From NCBI GenBank assembly GCA_965228785.1, contig CBDDIF010000001.1, positions 3,596,001 to 3,660,000 on the forward strand: a stretch of 64,000 nt of DNA. Reading direction: 5' to 3'. Source of the DNA: Hoeflea_A sp965228785. GTDB lineage: Bacteria > Pseudomonadota > Alphaproteobacteria > Rhizobiales > Rhizobiaceae. Both the position numbers and the translations under genes were made by a program. Every line of letters begins with the position of its first letter. Within the stretch, counting starts at the first letter, position 1. The notes beneath the pieces were generated by a model. It searched no databases and was not told the DNA's origin. It saw only the letters and a list, made by a program, of their open reading frames with translations. Below are positions 39,225 to 48,600 of the stretch, piece after piece.

Positions 39225-40118
39225 TCAGGCAGCTGAGCGGTGCTCAGCGCAGAGATCTGAAATCACCTGATACGCGGCGTCCCGGCTGCGCGGAGACCCA
39301 TGGCTTGCCGTCAATAGGGCTTTCCAGAGAGCCCAGCCGCGAGCGCGTGCCAAGGTCGCATCGTCCGCTTGCATCGTGGCGCGGAACGCATCTCGGCTTG
39401 TTCCACGCAGGAACGTCCACTGGATCGTCAGGTCGCAAGCAGGATCGCCGACGCCACAGCATCCGAAATCGATCACAGCCGAGAGCCGGCCATTGGCGGT
39501 CAGGAGGTTGCCGGCCGCCACGTCACCGTGGACCCAGACCTGGGGACGTTCCCACCGGGTTGCGAGTGCCATTTCCCAGACTTCCAGCGCGCTGGCGGCA
39601 TCAATGTCATCATGCAATCGGTCGATATAGTCGCGGGTCTCCGAATCATAAGTGCGAAGTGGTCCGCCTCGAACGAAGTTGTGCGGTCCTGGCGGCGGAC
39701 CGGTGCCCGCCGGTGCGGCCTGAAGCGCTAGCAGGAAGCGCGCGAGATCATGAGCAAACTGTTCGGCATCGTCGACGATGTCCAACTCCGCCGGATGTCC
39801 GGGCAGCCAGCTTTGAATGGACCAGTGCCAGGGGTAATCCTCTCCCGGCTTGCCGACGCCCAGAGGTTTCGGAATTGACAGCGGCAGGTGCGGTGCCAGG
39901 CGAGGAAGCCATTGGCTTTCCTTTTCCACCTGGGCTGCATAGCGCGAAGCGGATGGCAACCGCACCTTCATATCATCGCCAAGCCGGAAACTGTGATTGT
40001 CCCAACCGTCATTGTCGACTGGGCGAACCTGCAACTCGGCCCAGTGCGGGAATTGCGCTTCGATCAGGCGGCGAACGGTCGCCGCGCTGACAGGACGTCG
40101 ATCATCACTATCGCTCAT
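39225..40118 (-). CDS. Aminoglycoside-phosphotransferase-like kinase (APH family)
   Basis: 297 aa. The APH/choline-kinase fold is shown by an N-lobe with 'DNDGWDNHSFRLGDDMKVRLP' near residue 37, the catalytic Brenner motif 'VWVHGDVAAGNLL' near 195 (Asp and Asn present) and the metal motif 'AVIDFGCCGVGDPACDL' near 215. Proteins of this type phosphorylate hydroxylated small molecules; only some give aminoglycoside resistance. There is no mobile-element or resistance context, so a metabolic kinase is as likely. It converges with alaS, one base between stops. Confidence 0.85.
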   Translation of the reverse strand: MSDSDDRRPVSAATVRRLIEAQFPHWAELQVRPVDNDGWDNHSFRLGDDMKVRLPSASRYAAQVEKESQWLPRLAPHLPLSIPKPLGVGKPGEDYPWHWSIQSWLPGHPAELDIVDDAEQFAHDLARFLLALQAAPAGTGPPPGPHNFVRGGPLRTYDSETRDYIDRLHDDIDAASALEVWEMALATRWERPQVWVHGDVAAGNLLTANGRLSAVIDFGCCGVGDPACDLTIQWTFLRGTSRDAFRATMQADDATLARARGWALWKALLTASHGSPRSRDAAYQVISDLCAEHRSAA

Positions 40119-40179
40119 GCCGGGTTTCCGGCGGTGACTTTGCCACCACCACTACGACGCCGTCATGACAGCGTCTTCG

Positions 40180-41394
40180 TCAGGCGCCCATCGCCTGTTG
40201 GAGGTTTTCTTCAACCTTGTCGAGGAAACCGGTGGTCGACAGCCACGGCTGATCGGGACCGATCAGCAGCGCAAGGTCCTTGGTCATATGACCGTCTTCG
40301 ACCGTCGAAACGCAGACCTCTTCCAGCGTCTGGGCGAAGTTGGCGAGATCCTCGTTGCCATCGAGCTTGGCGCGATGGGCCAGCCCCCGCGTCCATGCGA
40401 AGATCGATGCGATCGAGTTGGTCGAGGTTTCCTCGCCCTTCTGGTGCTGCCGGAAGTGCCGGGTGACAGTTCCGTGCGCAGCTTCAGCTTCGACGGTCTT
40501 TCCGTCCGGCGTCATCAGCACGGAGGTCATCAGGCCGAGCGAGCCGAAGCCCTGGGCGACGGTGTCGGACTGTACGTCGCCGTCATAGTTCTTACAGGCC
40601 CAGACATAACCACCCGACCATTTGAGGTTCGCGGCAACCATGTCGTCGATCAGACGGTGCTCATAGGTGATTCCGGCTTCGTCAAAGGCTTCCTTGAACT
40701 CGGCTTCATAAATCTCCTGGAAGATGTCCTTGAAGCGGCCGTCATAGACCTTGAGGATCGTGTTCTTCGTCGACAGATAGACCGGCACCTTGCGCTGAAG
40801 ACCATAGTTCAGCGATGCGCGGGCGAAGTCTTCAATCGACTTGTCGAGGTTGTACATGCCCATGGCGATGCCGGAGCCGGGTGCATCGAACACCTCGTAT
40901 TCCTGCTCCTTGCCATCCTCGCCGACAAACTTCATGAACAGCTTGCCCTTGCCGGGAAACTTGAAGTCTGTGGCGCGGTACTGGTCGCCGAAGGCATGAC
41001 GGCCAACGATGACTGGGCGGGTCCAACCGGGAACAAGACGCGGCACGTTCTTGCAGATGATCGGCTCGCGGAAAATCACACCACCGAGAATGTTGCGGAT
41101 GGTGCCATTGGGCGAACGGTACATCCGCTTGAGGCCAAACTCCTCGACACGGGCTTCGTCCGGCGTGATCGTCGCGCATTTCACGCCGACGCCATATTCC
41201 TTGATGGCGTTGGCCGCGTCGACGGTGATCTGGTCGTCAGTGGCGTCGCGGGCTTCGATGCCCAGGTCGAAATATTTAAGGTCAATGTCGAGATAGGGAT
41301 GGACCAGCTTGTCCTTGATGAACTGCCAGATGATTCTGGTCATCTCATCGCCGTCGAGCTCGACGACCGGATTTTCGACCTTGATCTTTGCCAT
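40180..41394 (-). CDS. icd: NADP-dependent isocitrate dehydrogenase
   Basis: 404 aa from ATG 41394, the standard start 'MAKIKVENPVVELDGDEMTRI'. The length and sequence match the eukaryote-like homodimeric type common in Alphaproteobacteria. Substrate and metal residues lie in 'RSPNGTIRNILGGVIFREPI' near 100 (Ser/Asn/Arg), 'KWSGGYVWACKNYDGDVQSD' near 250 and 'EAEAAHGTVTRHFR' near 305 (NADP loop). It oxidises isocitrate to 2-oxoglutarate. The frame is open for 42 codons upstream but that part is not homologous. It is divergent from the alpha/beta hydrolase gene. Confidence 0.98.
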   Translation of the reverse strand: MAKIKVENPVVELDGDEMTRIIWQFIKDKLVHPYLDIDLKYFDLGIEARDATDDQITVDAANAIKEYGVGVKCATITPDEARVEEFGLKRMYRSPNGTIRNILGGVIFREPIICKNVPRLVPGWTRPVIVGRHAFGDQYRATDFKFPGKGKLFMKFVGEDGKEQEYEVFDAPGSGIAMGMYNLDKSIEDFARASLNYGLQRKVPVYLSTKNTILKVYDGRFKDIFQEIYEAEFKEAFDEAGITYEHRLIDDMVAANLKWSGGYVWACKNYDGDVQSDTVAQGFGSLGLMTSVLMTPDGKTVEAEAAHGTVTRHFRQHQKGEETSTNSIASIFAWTRGLAHRAKLDGNEDLANFAQTLEEVCVSTVEDGHMTKDLALLIGPDQPWLSTTGFLDKVEENLQQAMGA

Positions 41395-41546
41395 AGGTAA
41401 TGCCTCGTATGTGTGGACCGGATCCCGCGACGGCCGGGATTGTTGGAAAGTGTGCGCTCCTATAACACTGTGCGTCGCGAAGGCAAATACGCCGTTTCGG
41501 TAAGGCCCGACAGCGGCCACCGTCTAGAATGAAGGGGACCCACTTC

Positions 41547-42464
41547 ATGCAATTGTCGCATCACATGTTCGACCATGGCGACATCCGTCTGCACTATGCG
41601 GCAATGGGCGATCCGGCGGCGCCGCTGCTTCTGTGCCTGCATGGTTTTCCGGAATACTGGGGAGCGTGGCTCGATGTCATGCCTCTTCTCGCCAGACGGT
41701 TCCGGGTCGTGGCGCCCGATCAGCGAGGGTTCGGCCGATCATCCAAACCGGAAGGGGTGGACGCCTACCAGACGCGACATCTTTCTGCAGACATGGTGGC
41801 TTTGGCGGACGAACTGTCCGCGGACCGGCCCTACCTGCTGTTCGGACATGATTGGGGTGCGTCCGTCGCCTACGCCATGGCCTTTCGCGATGTCGATCGG
41901 CTGTCCGGTCTGGTCATTGCGAACGGCGTTCACCCGGTTCCTTTCCAGCAGGCAATCATCGACGATCCGGATCAGCGAGCGGCCAGTCAGTATATGTCGC
42001 GTCTGCGGTCCGAGGGCTTCGAAGCGCGGATGCAGGAAGGCAACTTTGCCCGAACGCTCAACATGATCTCCGGCTTTTCCGCAGACGGTTGGATGAGCGA
42101 TGCGGCGCGCGAGGCCTATCGGGAGGCCTGGAGCGGCGAAGGCACAATGGAAGCGATGCTGAACTGGTATCGGGCTTCGCCGGTGGTGGTGCCGCCGATC
42201 GATCAGTCGGCATTGGATCTTGCCGGCAAGGTGCCAGTGCTCGAGTTGCCGGAGAGGGTGATGCAGGTCAAGGTGCCACATCTGGTAATCTGGGGCGAGC
42301 GGGACGAGGCGTTGCGGCCGATCTGTCTTGACGGCCTCGATCGGTTTGCCCAGGACCTGACGATCCGGCGTGTCGCCGATGCCGGCCATTGGATCTTGCA
42401 CGAGCGGCCGGAGGACGTGGCTACCGCGTTCGATGCTTGGGTCGACGCCAAAGCTCTGGTATGA
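41547..42464 (+). CDS. Alpha/beta hydrolase, epoxide-hydrolase-like
   Basis: 305 aa from ATG 41547, nine bases after AAGGGG; the ATG at 41529 lies before that ribosome site. The oxyanion strand 'LCLHGFPEYWGAW' near residue 32, nucleophile elbow 'LFGHDWGASVAYAM' near 102 (Asp nucleophile, as in epoxide hydrolases and haloalkane dehalogenases) and the C-terminal 'VADAGHWILHERPE' near 280 (catalytic His) are clear. An Asp nucleophile points to hydrolysis of an epoxide or carbon-halogen bond rather than an ester. A cap domain spans ~140-230. Substrate is unknown. Confidence 0.85.
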   Translation: MQLSHHMFDHGDIRLHYAAMGDPAAPLLLCLHGFPEYWGAWLDVMPLLARRFRVVAPDQRGFGRSSKPEGVDAYQTRHLSADMVALADELSADRPYLLFGHDWGASVAYAMAFRDVDRLSGLVIANGVHPVPFQQAIIDDPDQRAASQYMSRLRSEGFEARMQEGNFARTLNMISGFSADGWMSDAAREAYREAWSGEGTMEAMLNWYRASPVVVPPIDQSALDLAGKVPVLELPERVMQVKVPHLVIWGERDEALRPICLDGLDRFAQDLTIRRVADAGHWILHERPEDVATAFDAWVDAKALV

Positions 42465-42496
42465 GCACGCCCGACCCATAAAGAGACAGGATCGGG

Positions 42497-43294
42497 ATGG
42501 CCGGAACGGACAGACAGCAGACCCTTCTGACGGGCGGGCCAGTGGTGATTCTCGTCGAACCTCAGTTGGGCGAAAACATCGGCATGGTTGCTCGGGCGAT
42601 GGCCAATTTCGGCCTTTCAGAACTGCGCCTGGTGAAGCCGCGTGACGGTTGGCCCAGTGACAAGGCCAAGGCGGCTGCCAGCAAGGCGGATCATGTGATC
42701 GACCGCGCAACCGTGCATGAAACGCTCGAAGACGCCATTGCCGACCTGACATTCGTCTATGCCACAACCGCGCGGTCCCGTGATGGTTTCAAGCCGGTGC
42801 GGGGGCCGCAGGAAGCGGCCTTGACCCTGCGGTCGCGTATCGACGCCGGGCAGGGCTGCGGTGTGTTGTTCGGGCGCGAACGCTGGGGGCTCAACAATGA
42901 GGAAATTGGTCTCGCGGACGAAATTGTGACCTATCCGGTCAACCCGGCATTCGCATCGCTGAATATTGCCCAGGCGGTGCTGCTGATGGCCTATGAATGG
43001 ATGAAGTCGGCGGGGGCTGATGTAGTACCGTTTTCTGGACCGAATATGGAGCCGGCATCGAAATCCGACCTGCAGGGCCTGTTCGATCAGTTGGAAGACG
43101 CGCTTGAGGAGCGCGGTTATTTTCGCCCGGCCGACAAAAAGCCCAAAATGGTTGACAATCTGCGTGCTGTGCTCAGCCGCCAGGGATACTACCGGCCGGA
43201 GATCCATTTGCTGCGCGGCGTCATTCGCTCGTTGGATCGCTACACTCGGCGAGACCCGCGAGGTTCGGCCGAGAAGAAAGATCCGAAACCGTGA
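42497..43294 (+). CDS. trmJ: tRNA/rRNA methyltransferase, TrmJ-like SPOUT family
   Basis: 265 aa. SpoU/TrmH signatures in order: 'PVVILVEPQLGENIGMVARAMANFGL' (motif 1, Asn/Arg) near residue 15, 'GVLFGRERWGLNNEEI' (motif 2) near 120 and 'YPVNPAFASLNIAQAVLLMAYE' (motif 3, AdoMet-binding knot) near 145. TrmJ adds a 2'-O-methyl group at position 32 of certain tRNAs. The length, with a ~90-residue C-terminal extension, fits TrmJ. Its stop overlaps the murI GTG start by four bases, so the two are translationally coupled. Confidence 0.9.
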   Translation: MAGTDRQQTLLTGGPVVILVEPQLGENIGMVARAMANFGLSELRLVKPRDGWPSDKAKAAASKADHVIDRATVHETLEDAIADLTFVYATTARSRDGFKPVRGPQEAALTLRSRIDAGQGCGVLFGRERWGLNNEEIGLADEIVTYPVNPAFASLNIAQAVLLMAYEWMKSAGADVVPFSGPNMEPASKSDLQGLFDQLEDALEERGYFRPADKKPKMVDNLRAVLSRQGYYRPEIHLLRGVIRSLDRYTRRDPRGSAEKKDPKP

Positions 43295-44091
43295 CAGCCG
43301 CACCGGTTCTCATCTTCGATTCCGGTATTGGGGGGCTGACCGTCTTGCGTGAGGCTAGGGTTCTCATGCCGGAACGTCGGTTCGTCTATGTCGCAGACGA
43401 TGCCGGCTTTCCGTATGGACACTGGGGCGAGACGGAACTGACCGCACGCATCGTGCAGTTGTTCTCCAGACTGATCGAGGAGCACCAACCGGAACTGTGT
43501 GTCATTGCCTGCAACACAGCATCCACCCTGGTGTTGAACGACTTGCGTGCCGCGTTTCCCGACACCCTGTTTGTCGGAACGGTCCCGGCCATCAAGCCGG
43601 CTGCGGAGCGCACCCGGTCCGGGCTGGTGACTGTGCTTGCAACACCCGGCACCGTTCGACGCGCCTATACGCGTGACCTGATCCAGTCCTTTGCCTCGCA
43701 ATGCCATGTCAGGCTGGTCGGTTCGGAGAACCTGGCTGGCCTGTCAGAACGCTATATTCGAGGCGACTTGGTCGAGGGTGAAGAGATCCAGGCCGAAGTC
43801 GGACCGTGTTTTGTCGAGCAGGGAGAGCGCCGCACCGACATCGTCGTCCTGGCCTGCACGCACTATCCGTTCCTGGCAAACCGATTTCGAGCCCTTGCAC
43901 CATGGCCAGTCGATTGGCTCGACCCGGCCGAGGCGATCGCCCGACGCGCCCTGTTCCTCCTGGGGGCTGCGGCGTCGGTCAGCGAAGAGCCCGATTTTGC
44001 GGTCTTTACCTCCGGAGATCCTGATTTTGCCGTCCGACGGCTGATGAACGGGTTCGGGCTTGCGGTTTCGCAAGAAGACGGATTGACATGA
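43291..44091 (+). CDS. murI: Glutamate racemase
   Basis: 266 aa, GTG start within the GTGA overlap with trmJ. It interconverts L- and D-glutamate for peptidoglycan. Both catalytic cysteines are visible: 'VIACNTASTLVLNDL' near residue 72 and 'LACTHYPFLANRF' near 190. The N-terminal 'PVLIFDSGIGGLTVL' and 'YVADDAGFPYGHWGE' segments are the usual substrate-binding parts. It ends 188 bases before rpsD. Confidence 0.96.
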   Translation: MTAAPVLIFDSGIGGLTVLREARVLMPERRFVYVADDAGFPYGHWGETELTARIVQLFSRLIEEHQPELCVIACNTASTLVLNDLRAAFPDTLFVGTVPAIKPAAERTRSGLVTVLATPGTVRRAYTRDLIQSFASQCHVRLVGSENLAGLSERYIRGDLVEGEEIQAEVGPCFVEQGERRTDIVVLACTHYPFLANRFRALAPWPVDWLDPAEAIARRALFLLGAAASVSEEPDFAVFTSGDPDFAVRRLMNGFGLAVSQEDGLT

Positions 44092-44279
44092 CCGGCGGAT
44101 TGACCTAAATCCGCGCGGTCCGCGGGATTTCGGTTCTGCGGCGTAACGTGTCCCGTGAACGATCGCTGCGCAAAAGGCGATGGTTCTGTCAGTCGGCAAA
44201 AACGGTCGGCAGAGGAGGGCGCGTTTCCTTCGACCGGTTCGGCAACGGACCGGTATGTGTATTTTTGAAAGGGAATGCG

Positions 44280-44897
44280 ATGAGCAAGCGCGAATCTTCC
44301 AAGTACAAACTTGATCGCCGTATGGGCGAAAACATTTGGGGACGTCCGAAGTCTCCGGTCAACCGCCGAGAGTACGGCCCGGGCCAACACGGCCAGCGTC
44401 GTAAAGGCAAACTGTCCGATTTCGGCGTCCAGCTGCGCGCCAAGCAGAAGCTGAAGGGCTACTACGGCGACATCCGTGAAAAGCAGTTCCGCAAGATCTA
44501 TGACGAAGCCAACCGGCGCAAAGGCGACACGCCCGAGAACCTGATTGGTCTGCTGGAATCGCGGCTCGATGCGGTCGTCTACCGCGCCAAGTTCGTGCCG
44601 ACGGTGTTTGCGGCCCGCCAGTTCGTCAACCACGGGCACGTCAAGGTCAACGGTCAGCGCACAAACATCCCGTCCTACCGCTGCAAACCGGGCGATGTCA
44701 TCGAAATTCGCGACAAGTCGAAGCAGTTGGCACTGGTTCTCGAAGCCACCCAGCTGGCCGAGCGTGACGTTCCGGACTACATCGAGGCCGACCACAACAA
44801 GATGGTCGCCACCTTTCAGCGCATTCCGGCTCTTGCCGACGTGCCTTACCCGGTTCATATGGAACCGAACCTGGTGGTCGAATTCTATTCGCGCTGA
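44280..44897 (+). CDS. rpsD: 30S ribosomal protein S4
   Basis: 205 aa from ATG 44280 (GAAAGGGA upstream), opening 'MSKRESSKYKLDRRMGENIW' as in other alphaproteobacterial S4. The S4 RNA-binding domain runs from ~95 to 160 with 'ESRLDAVVYRAKF', 'ARQFVNHGHVKVNGQRTNIPSYR' and 'KPGDVIEIRDKSK'. It is a primary 16S rRNA binder. It stands alone, not in the alpha operon, with its own 188-base leader and terminator, as in Rhizobiales. Confidence 0.99.
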   Translation: MSKRESSKYKLDRRMGENIWGRPKSPVNRREYGPGQHGQRRKGKLSDFGVQLRAKQKLKGYYGDIREKQFRKIYDEANRRKGDTPENLIGLLESRLDAVVYRAKFVPTVFAARQFVNHGHVKVNGQRTNIPSYRCKPGDVIEIRDKSKQLALVLEATQLAERDVPDYIEADHNKMVATFQRIPALADVPYPVHMEPNLVVEFYSR

Positions 44898-44921
44898 TTT
44901 GTTCAAGCGTTCCGAGTTTCA

Positions 44922-44950
44922 AAGCCGTCGGCCCTGCCGGCGGCTTTTTT
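44922..44950 (+). terminator. Rho-independent terminator after rpsD
   Basis: Eleven-base arms (44922-44932 and 44936-44946, one G-T pair) with a three-base loop are followed by a run of Ts, 24 bases after the rpsD stop codon. Confidence 0.9.
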
Positions 44951-44996
44951 GCTATAAGGCGATGTGAAAACAGCGCTATCCAAGCGGGAAAAATCG

Positions 44997-45893
44997 ATGA
45001 CCCTGATCGAAAAGCCGGACCATGCCCCGCCGGACCCGGACACCGAAAGCCCGGCTGGCGGCGACAACTGCCATCCGATGTTTCGAACCGCTCCGTCCAG
45101 CGTGCAATTCAACAAGCTGCGCAAGCGGCTGTTGCGGCTTACAAGGCAGGCCATCGACGATTTTGACATGGTGTCGGCCGATGGGACGCGACCGCGGTGG
45201 TTGGTTGCCTTGTCCGGTGGCAAGGATTCCTACGGCCTTCTGGCTCTTCTCCTCGATTTGCAATGGCGGGGCCTGCTTCCGGTCGATCTGTTGGCCTGCA
45301 ATCTTGACCAGGGACAGCCGAACTTCCCCAAGCACATTCTGCCTGACTTTCTCGACCAGCAGGGGGTCAAGCATCGTATCGAGTATCAGGACACCTATTC
45401 GATCGTCACCGACAAGGTGCCCCAGGGCAATACCTATTGCTCGCTCTGTTCCCGCCTGCGCCGCGGCCATCTCTACCGGATTGCCCGTGAGGAGGGCTGC
45501 CAGGCACTGGTGCTCGGCCATCACCGTGAAGACATTCTGGAAACGTTTTTCATGAACCTCTTCCATGGCGGACGGCTTGCCTCCATGCCGCCAAAGCTCA
45601 TCAACGATGAAGGCGACGTGCTGGTGCTCCGACCGCTTGCCTATTGTGCCGAGGATGACCTGGCGAAACTCGCAGACAACATGCGGTTTCCCATTATCCC
45701 TTGCGATCTGTGCGGTTCGCAGGAAGGTCTGCAGCGCAATGCCATGAAAGCGATGATCGCCGATCTGGAACGCCGTATGCCGGGACGCAAGGACACAATG
45801 ATCCGGGCGCTGACCAATGTTCGCCCGTCACATCTGATGGATCGGAAGTTGTTTGATTTTGCCGGCCTTGTTCCCGGCTCGGGGCAGGTCTGA
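44997..45893 (+). CDS. ttcA: tRNA 2-thiocytidine biosynthesis protein TtcA
   Basis: 298 aa from ATG 44997; a GTG at 44964 would add 11 residues but lies very near the rpsD terminator. The PP-loop 'LVALSGGKDSYGLLALL' near residue 67 activates C32 of tRNA with ATP, and the CxxC pairs 'YCSLCSRLRRGHLY' near 148 and 'IPCDLCGSQEGLQRN' near 238 bind the iron-sulfur cluster. The enzyme makes 2-thiocytidine at position 32. Interestingly trmJ, 1.7 kb upstream, modifies the same tRNA position. Its stop overlaps the IMPase start (TGATG). Confidence 0.94.
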   Translation: MTLIEKPDHAPPDPDTESPAGGDNCHPMFRTAPSSVQFNKLRKRLLRLTRQAIDDFDMVSADGTRPRWLVALSGGKDSYGLLALLLDLQWRGLLPVDLLACNLDQGQPNFPKHILPDFLDQQGVKHRIEYQDTYSIVTDKVPQGNTYCSLCSRLRRGHLYRIAREEGCQALVLGHHREDILETFFMNLFHGGRLASMPPKLINDEGDVLVLRPLAYCAEDDLAKLADNMRFPIIPCDLCGSQEGLQRNAMKAMIADLERRMPGRKDTMIRALTNVRPSHLMDRKLFDFAGLVPGSGQV

Positions 45894-46720
45894 TGCAATT
45901 CTCCGACCGGCATGTCGCCGAACTCGACGCCCTGCTGCGACATGCGGGCGAGACAGAGATCTTGCCGCGGTTTCGGCTCCTGGAAGCGCACGAACTGGAA
46001 GAAAAAGAGTCACCGCGTGATGTGGTGACGGAAGCGGACAAGGCTGCTGAAAACCTGATTGCGTCGGAATTGTCGCTGCGTTTTCCTGGCGCCAAGATTG
46101 TTGGCGAGGAAGCGGTATCGGAAAATCCAGCCCTGCTGGAAGGGCTGGCGTCCGCTGATCTGGCTTTTGTCATCGACCCGGTCGACGGCACTTTCAACTT
46201 TGCATCCGGCATGCCACTTTTTGGCTGCATGCTGGCCGTCGTGCAGCGCGGCGAATGCGTTGCCGGTCTGATCCATTATCCCATTGGTGGCGAGAGCCTC
46301 CTGGCGGCCGTTGGCGGCGGCAGTCGTCTGGTTGCCACGGACGGCAGCGAGACCGTGATGAAGGTGGCGGACCCTGTTGCCTTGAGTGAGATGGTCGGAA
46401 CGATTTCCTGGAGTTTCATGCCAGAGCCTCTGCGCAGCCGCGTGGCGGCCAATATGTCGAAAATTGCTATGTCTTTCGCATTGCGTTGCTCAGCCTGGGA
46501 GTATCGGATGGCGGCTTGCGGAAAGGTGCATTTTGTCGGCGGCCAGAGGCTGATGCCCTGGGATCACCTGCCGGGTGTTCTCATTCATGCCGAAGCCGGC
46601 GGTTGTTCGGCCATGCTGGACGGATCCTCCTACCGTCCGGGTGTAACCGACGGTGGACTGATCACTGCACCGGATGAGGCGAGTTGGGCTCTGATCCGTT
46701 CCGAAATTGTCGGTATCTGA
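45893..46720 (+). CDS. Inositol-monophosphatase-family phosphatase
   Basis: 275 aa, a lithium-sensitive-type Mg-dependent phosphatase. Metal motifs are 'DVVTEADKAAE' near residue 43, 'IVGEEA' near 70, 'FVIDPVDGTFNFASGMPLFG' near 90 and 'GQRLMPWDHLPGVLIHAEAGG' near 220. Substrates in the family include inositol-1-phosphate, histidinol phosphate, PAP and fructose bisphosphate; nothing here decides between them. It is translationally coupled to ttcA. Confidence 0.88.
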   Translation: MQFSDRHVAELDALLRHAGETEILPRFRLLEAHELEEKESPRDVVTEADKAAENLIASELSLRFPGAKIVGEEAVSENPALLEGLASADLAFVIDPVDGTFNFASGMPLFGCMLAVVQRGECVAGLIHYPIGGESLLAAVGGGSRLVATDGSETVMKVADPVALSEMVGTISWSFMPEPLRSRVAANMSKIAMSFALRCSAWEYRMAACGKVHFVGGQRLMPWDHLPGVLIHAEAGGCSAMLDGSSYRPGVTDGGLITAPDEASWALIRSEIVGI

Positions 46721-46737
46721 CCGGTGTAGTGCGGCAC

Positions 46738-48000
46738 CTAGATCGGGCGGGTAAACAGACGTCCGCGTTCGGTCCAAAGCACGATGGCAAGGCCAGCCCA
46801 GGCAAAGCCCGCGAATGCGATTGCCAACGGAACCAGCGTTCCGTCAAACGCATTGCCGACGAACCCTCCCAGAAGCGCGCCTCCGGTAAAGGTGATGACG
46901 CCAACAACAGACGAGGCAGTGCCTGCGATATGTCCCATGGGTTCCATGGCCAGCGAGTTGAAATTGGGCGGAACCAGTGCAAATGCACCGATGTTGGTGC
47001 CCAGCAGCAAAAACGCCAGCCAAAACGGAGGCTGCCCCATCAGCGTTACCACAAGCAGCGTCGTTCCAAGGGTCACGAAGACAATCAAGGCGCTGTGGGA
47101 AATGAAGCGCATGCCGAGGCGCCGTACCAGTCCGCCATTGGCAAAACTCAGTACGGCCATGAAACCGGCAACAAGGGCAAAAACGTAGGGAAACCAGTCA
47201 CCAAGGTCGTAAATTGCCGAAAAGATTTGCTGCGCCGAGACGATGAACGACAGCAGGCTTCCAACACACAGGGTTGCGGACAACGTGTATCCCATGGCTT
47301 GTCGATTGGATATGACTTCAAAAAATGCGTGGCCGACAGCGCGCATTGAAAACGGCAGTCGTTGCTCCGGCTGAAGTGTTTCTTCAAGACGCACCACCGC
47401 CCAAATGGCCAGAGCGCAGGACGCGACACCCAGCAAAACGAAGATCCAGTGCCAGGACAACAGGTTGGCAATCCATTGACCAAGGGCCGGGGCAATGATC
47501 GGCACGATCATGAAGATCATGTAGCTGTAAGACATGACGCGGGCCATCTCACGGCCACCGAAACAATCTCTGACGATGGCGATGACGACGATCCGGACAG
47601 CTGCTGCACCGATGCCCTGGGTGACGCGCAGGAAAAGCAAGAGCGCGAAGCTGTCCGCAACAGCGGCCAAAACCGACGACAGTCCGTAAAACACGACGCC
47701 GCTGATCAGTACGATCTTGCGACCGAAGCGGTCCGATAGGGGGCCAAAGATAATCTGTGCAAGGCCAAAGCCGAGCATGAACAGCACAAGCACGGCCTGC
47801 CGGTCGTTTTCGACCGTCACAGCGTAGCTGTTGCCGATCTGCGGCAGCACTGGGAGCATGATGTCGATCGACAGGGCGACGATGGAGCTCAATGCAGCAA
47901 TCAGGACAATGAATTCCCGAAAGCGCATTCCGGCCCGTTCGACATATTCGGGCCGATGAAAGGATCCGGAGCCGAAGTCCCCCTCGTTTCGCGCGTCCAT
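46738..48000 (-). CDS. MFS multidrug exporter, Bcr/CflA type
   Basis: 420 aa from ATG 48000, which is preceded by GGGGGGAT; the codons from 48033 to 48001 are therefore not used. Twelve hydrophobic segments. The Bcr/CflA signature 'ALSSIVALSIDIMLPVLPQIG' in helix 1 and the A motif 'QIIFGPLSDRFGRKIVLISGV' near residue 90 are clear. It is an inner-membrane proton-driven drug or amino-acid exporter (Bcr: bicyclomycin; CflA-like: chloramphenicol). It converges with the IMPase gene and lies 132 bases behind ytoQ. Confidence 0.9.
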   Translation of the reverse strand: MDARNEGDFGSGSFHRPEYVERAGMRFREFIVLIAALSSIVALSIDIMLPVLPQIGNSYAVTVENDRQAVLVLFMLGFGLAQIIFGPLSDRFGRKIVLISGVVFYGLSSVLAAVADSFALLLFLRVTQGIGAAAVRIVVIAIVRDCFGGREMARVMSYSYMIFMIVPIIAPALGQWIANLLSWHWIFVLLGVASCALAIWAVVRLEETLQPEQRLPFSMRAVGHAFFEVISNRQAMGYTLSATLCVGSLLSFIVSAQQIFSAIYDLGDWFPYVFALVAGFMAVLSFANGGLVRRLGMRFISHSALIVFVTLGTTLLVVTLMGQPPFWLAFLLLGTNIGAFALVPPNFNSLAMEPMGHIAGTASSVVGVITFTGGALLGGFVGNAFDGTLVPLAIAFAGFAWAGLAIVLWTERGRLFTRPI

Positions 48001-48132
48001 ATCCCCCCAATCGCGGCCGGTTGGTGCGCACACCCGCGCACCACTTGCCGATCTCTTCGCGCCCCTTGGGGTGCTTCAGTCCACACAACCTATGGTGTTA
48101 TGGATAGATCACCGCTCGCCTGCCGGCAAGCC

Positions 48133-48600
48133 CTATTGGGTGTAACCGGCCAGATCGCCGTTGATCACATAGTTCAGAATGCGAACTATCTGTTCAGGGG
48201 TTTCCACCACAGCAAGTGCTGCTGCGTCAACCTCTTTCAACGCATGCTGGTGGTCAGGGCCGTGCATGATGATCAGGGCCTTGCCCAGCGCCGCAGCGTA
48301 TCCTGCGTCAAAGGCGGCGTTCCATTGGCGATATTTCTCACCAAAGCGGACAACGACCACATCCGAGTTTTCAATCAAGGTGCGGGTGCGAATGGCGTTC
48401 ATTCGCGCGCCCTTGTTGTCATGCCAGAACTTGTCGGACTCCGGTCCGAGAATTGCTACACCGCAATCATCCGACGCTTCATGATGGGTCACCGGCGCGC
48501 TGGTGTCGACCGGCAGACCGGCTCGCTTGATGCCGGCCTCAATCTGTTCGCGCCAATCGGTGTGGATTTCGCCGGAAAGGTAGACGTTCCAGCGCTTCAT
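48133..48600 (-). CDS. YtoQ-family protein
   Basis: 155 aa from ATG 48600. The sequence 'WNVYLSGEIHTDWREQI' at the N-terminus, 'DSDVVVVRFGEKYRQWNAAFDAGYAAALGK'-like segment near 95-120 (here with ENSDVVVVRFGEKYRQWNAA) and 'LIIMHGPDHQHALKEVDAAA' identify the YtoQ family, which has a nucleoside-2-deoxyribosyltransferase-like fold but no established role. Its start overlaps the grxD stop (TGATG), so it is translated together with the glutaredoxin. Confidence 0.85.
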   Translation of the reverse strand: MKRWNVYLSGEIHTDWREQIEAGIKRAGLPVDTSAPVTHHEASDDCGVAILGPESDKFWHDNKGARMNAIRTRTLIENSDVVVVRFGEKYRQWNAAFDAGYAAALGKALIIMHGPDHQHALKEVDAAALAVVETPEQIVRILNYVINGDLAGYTQ

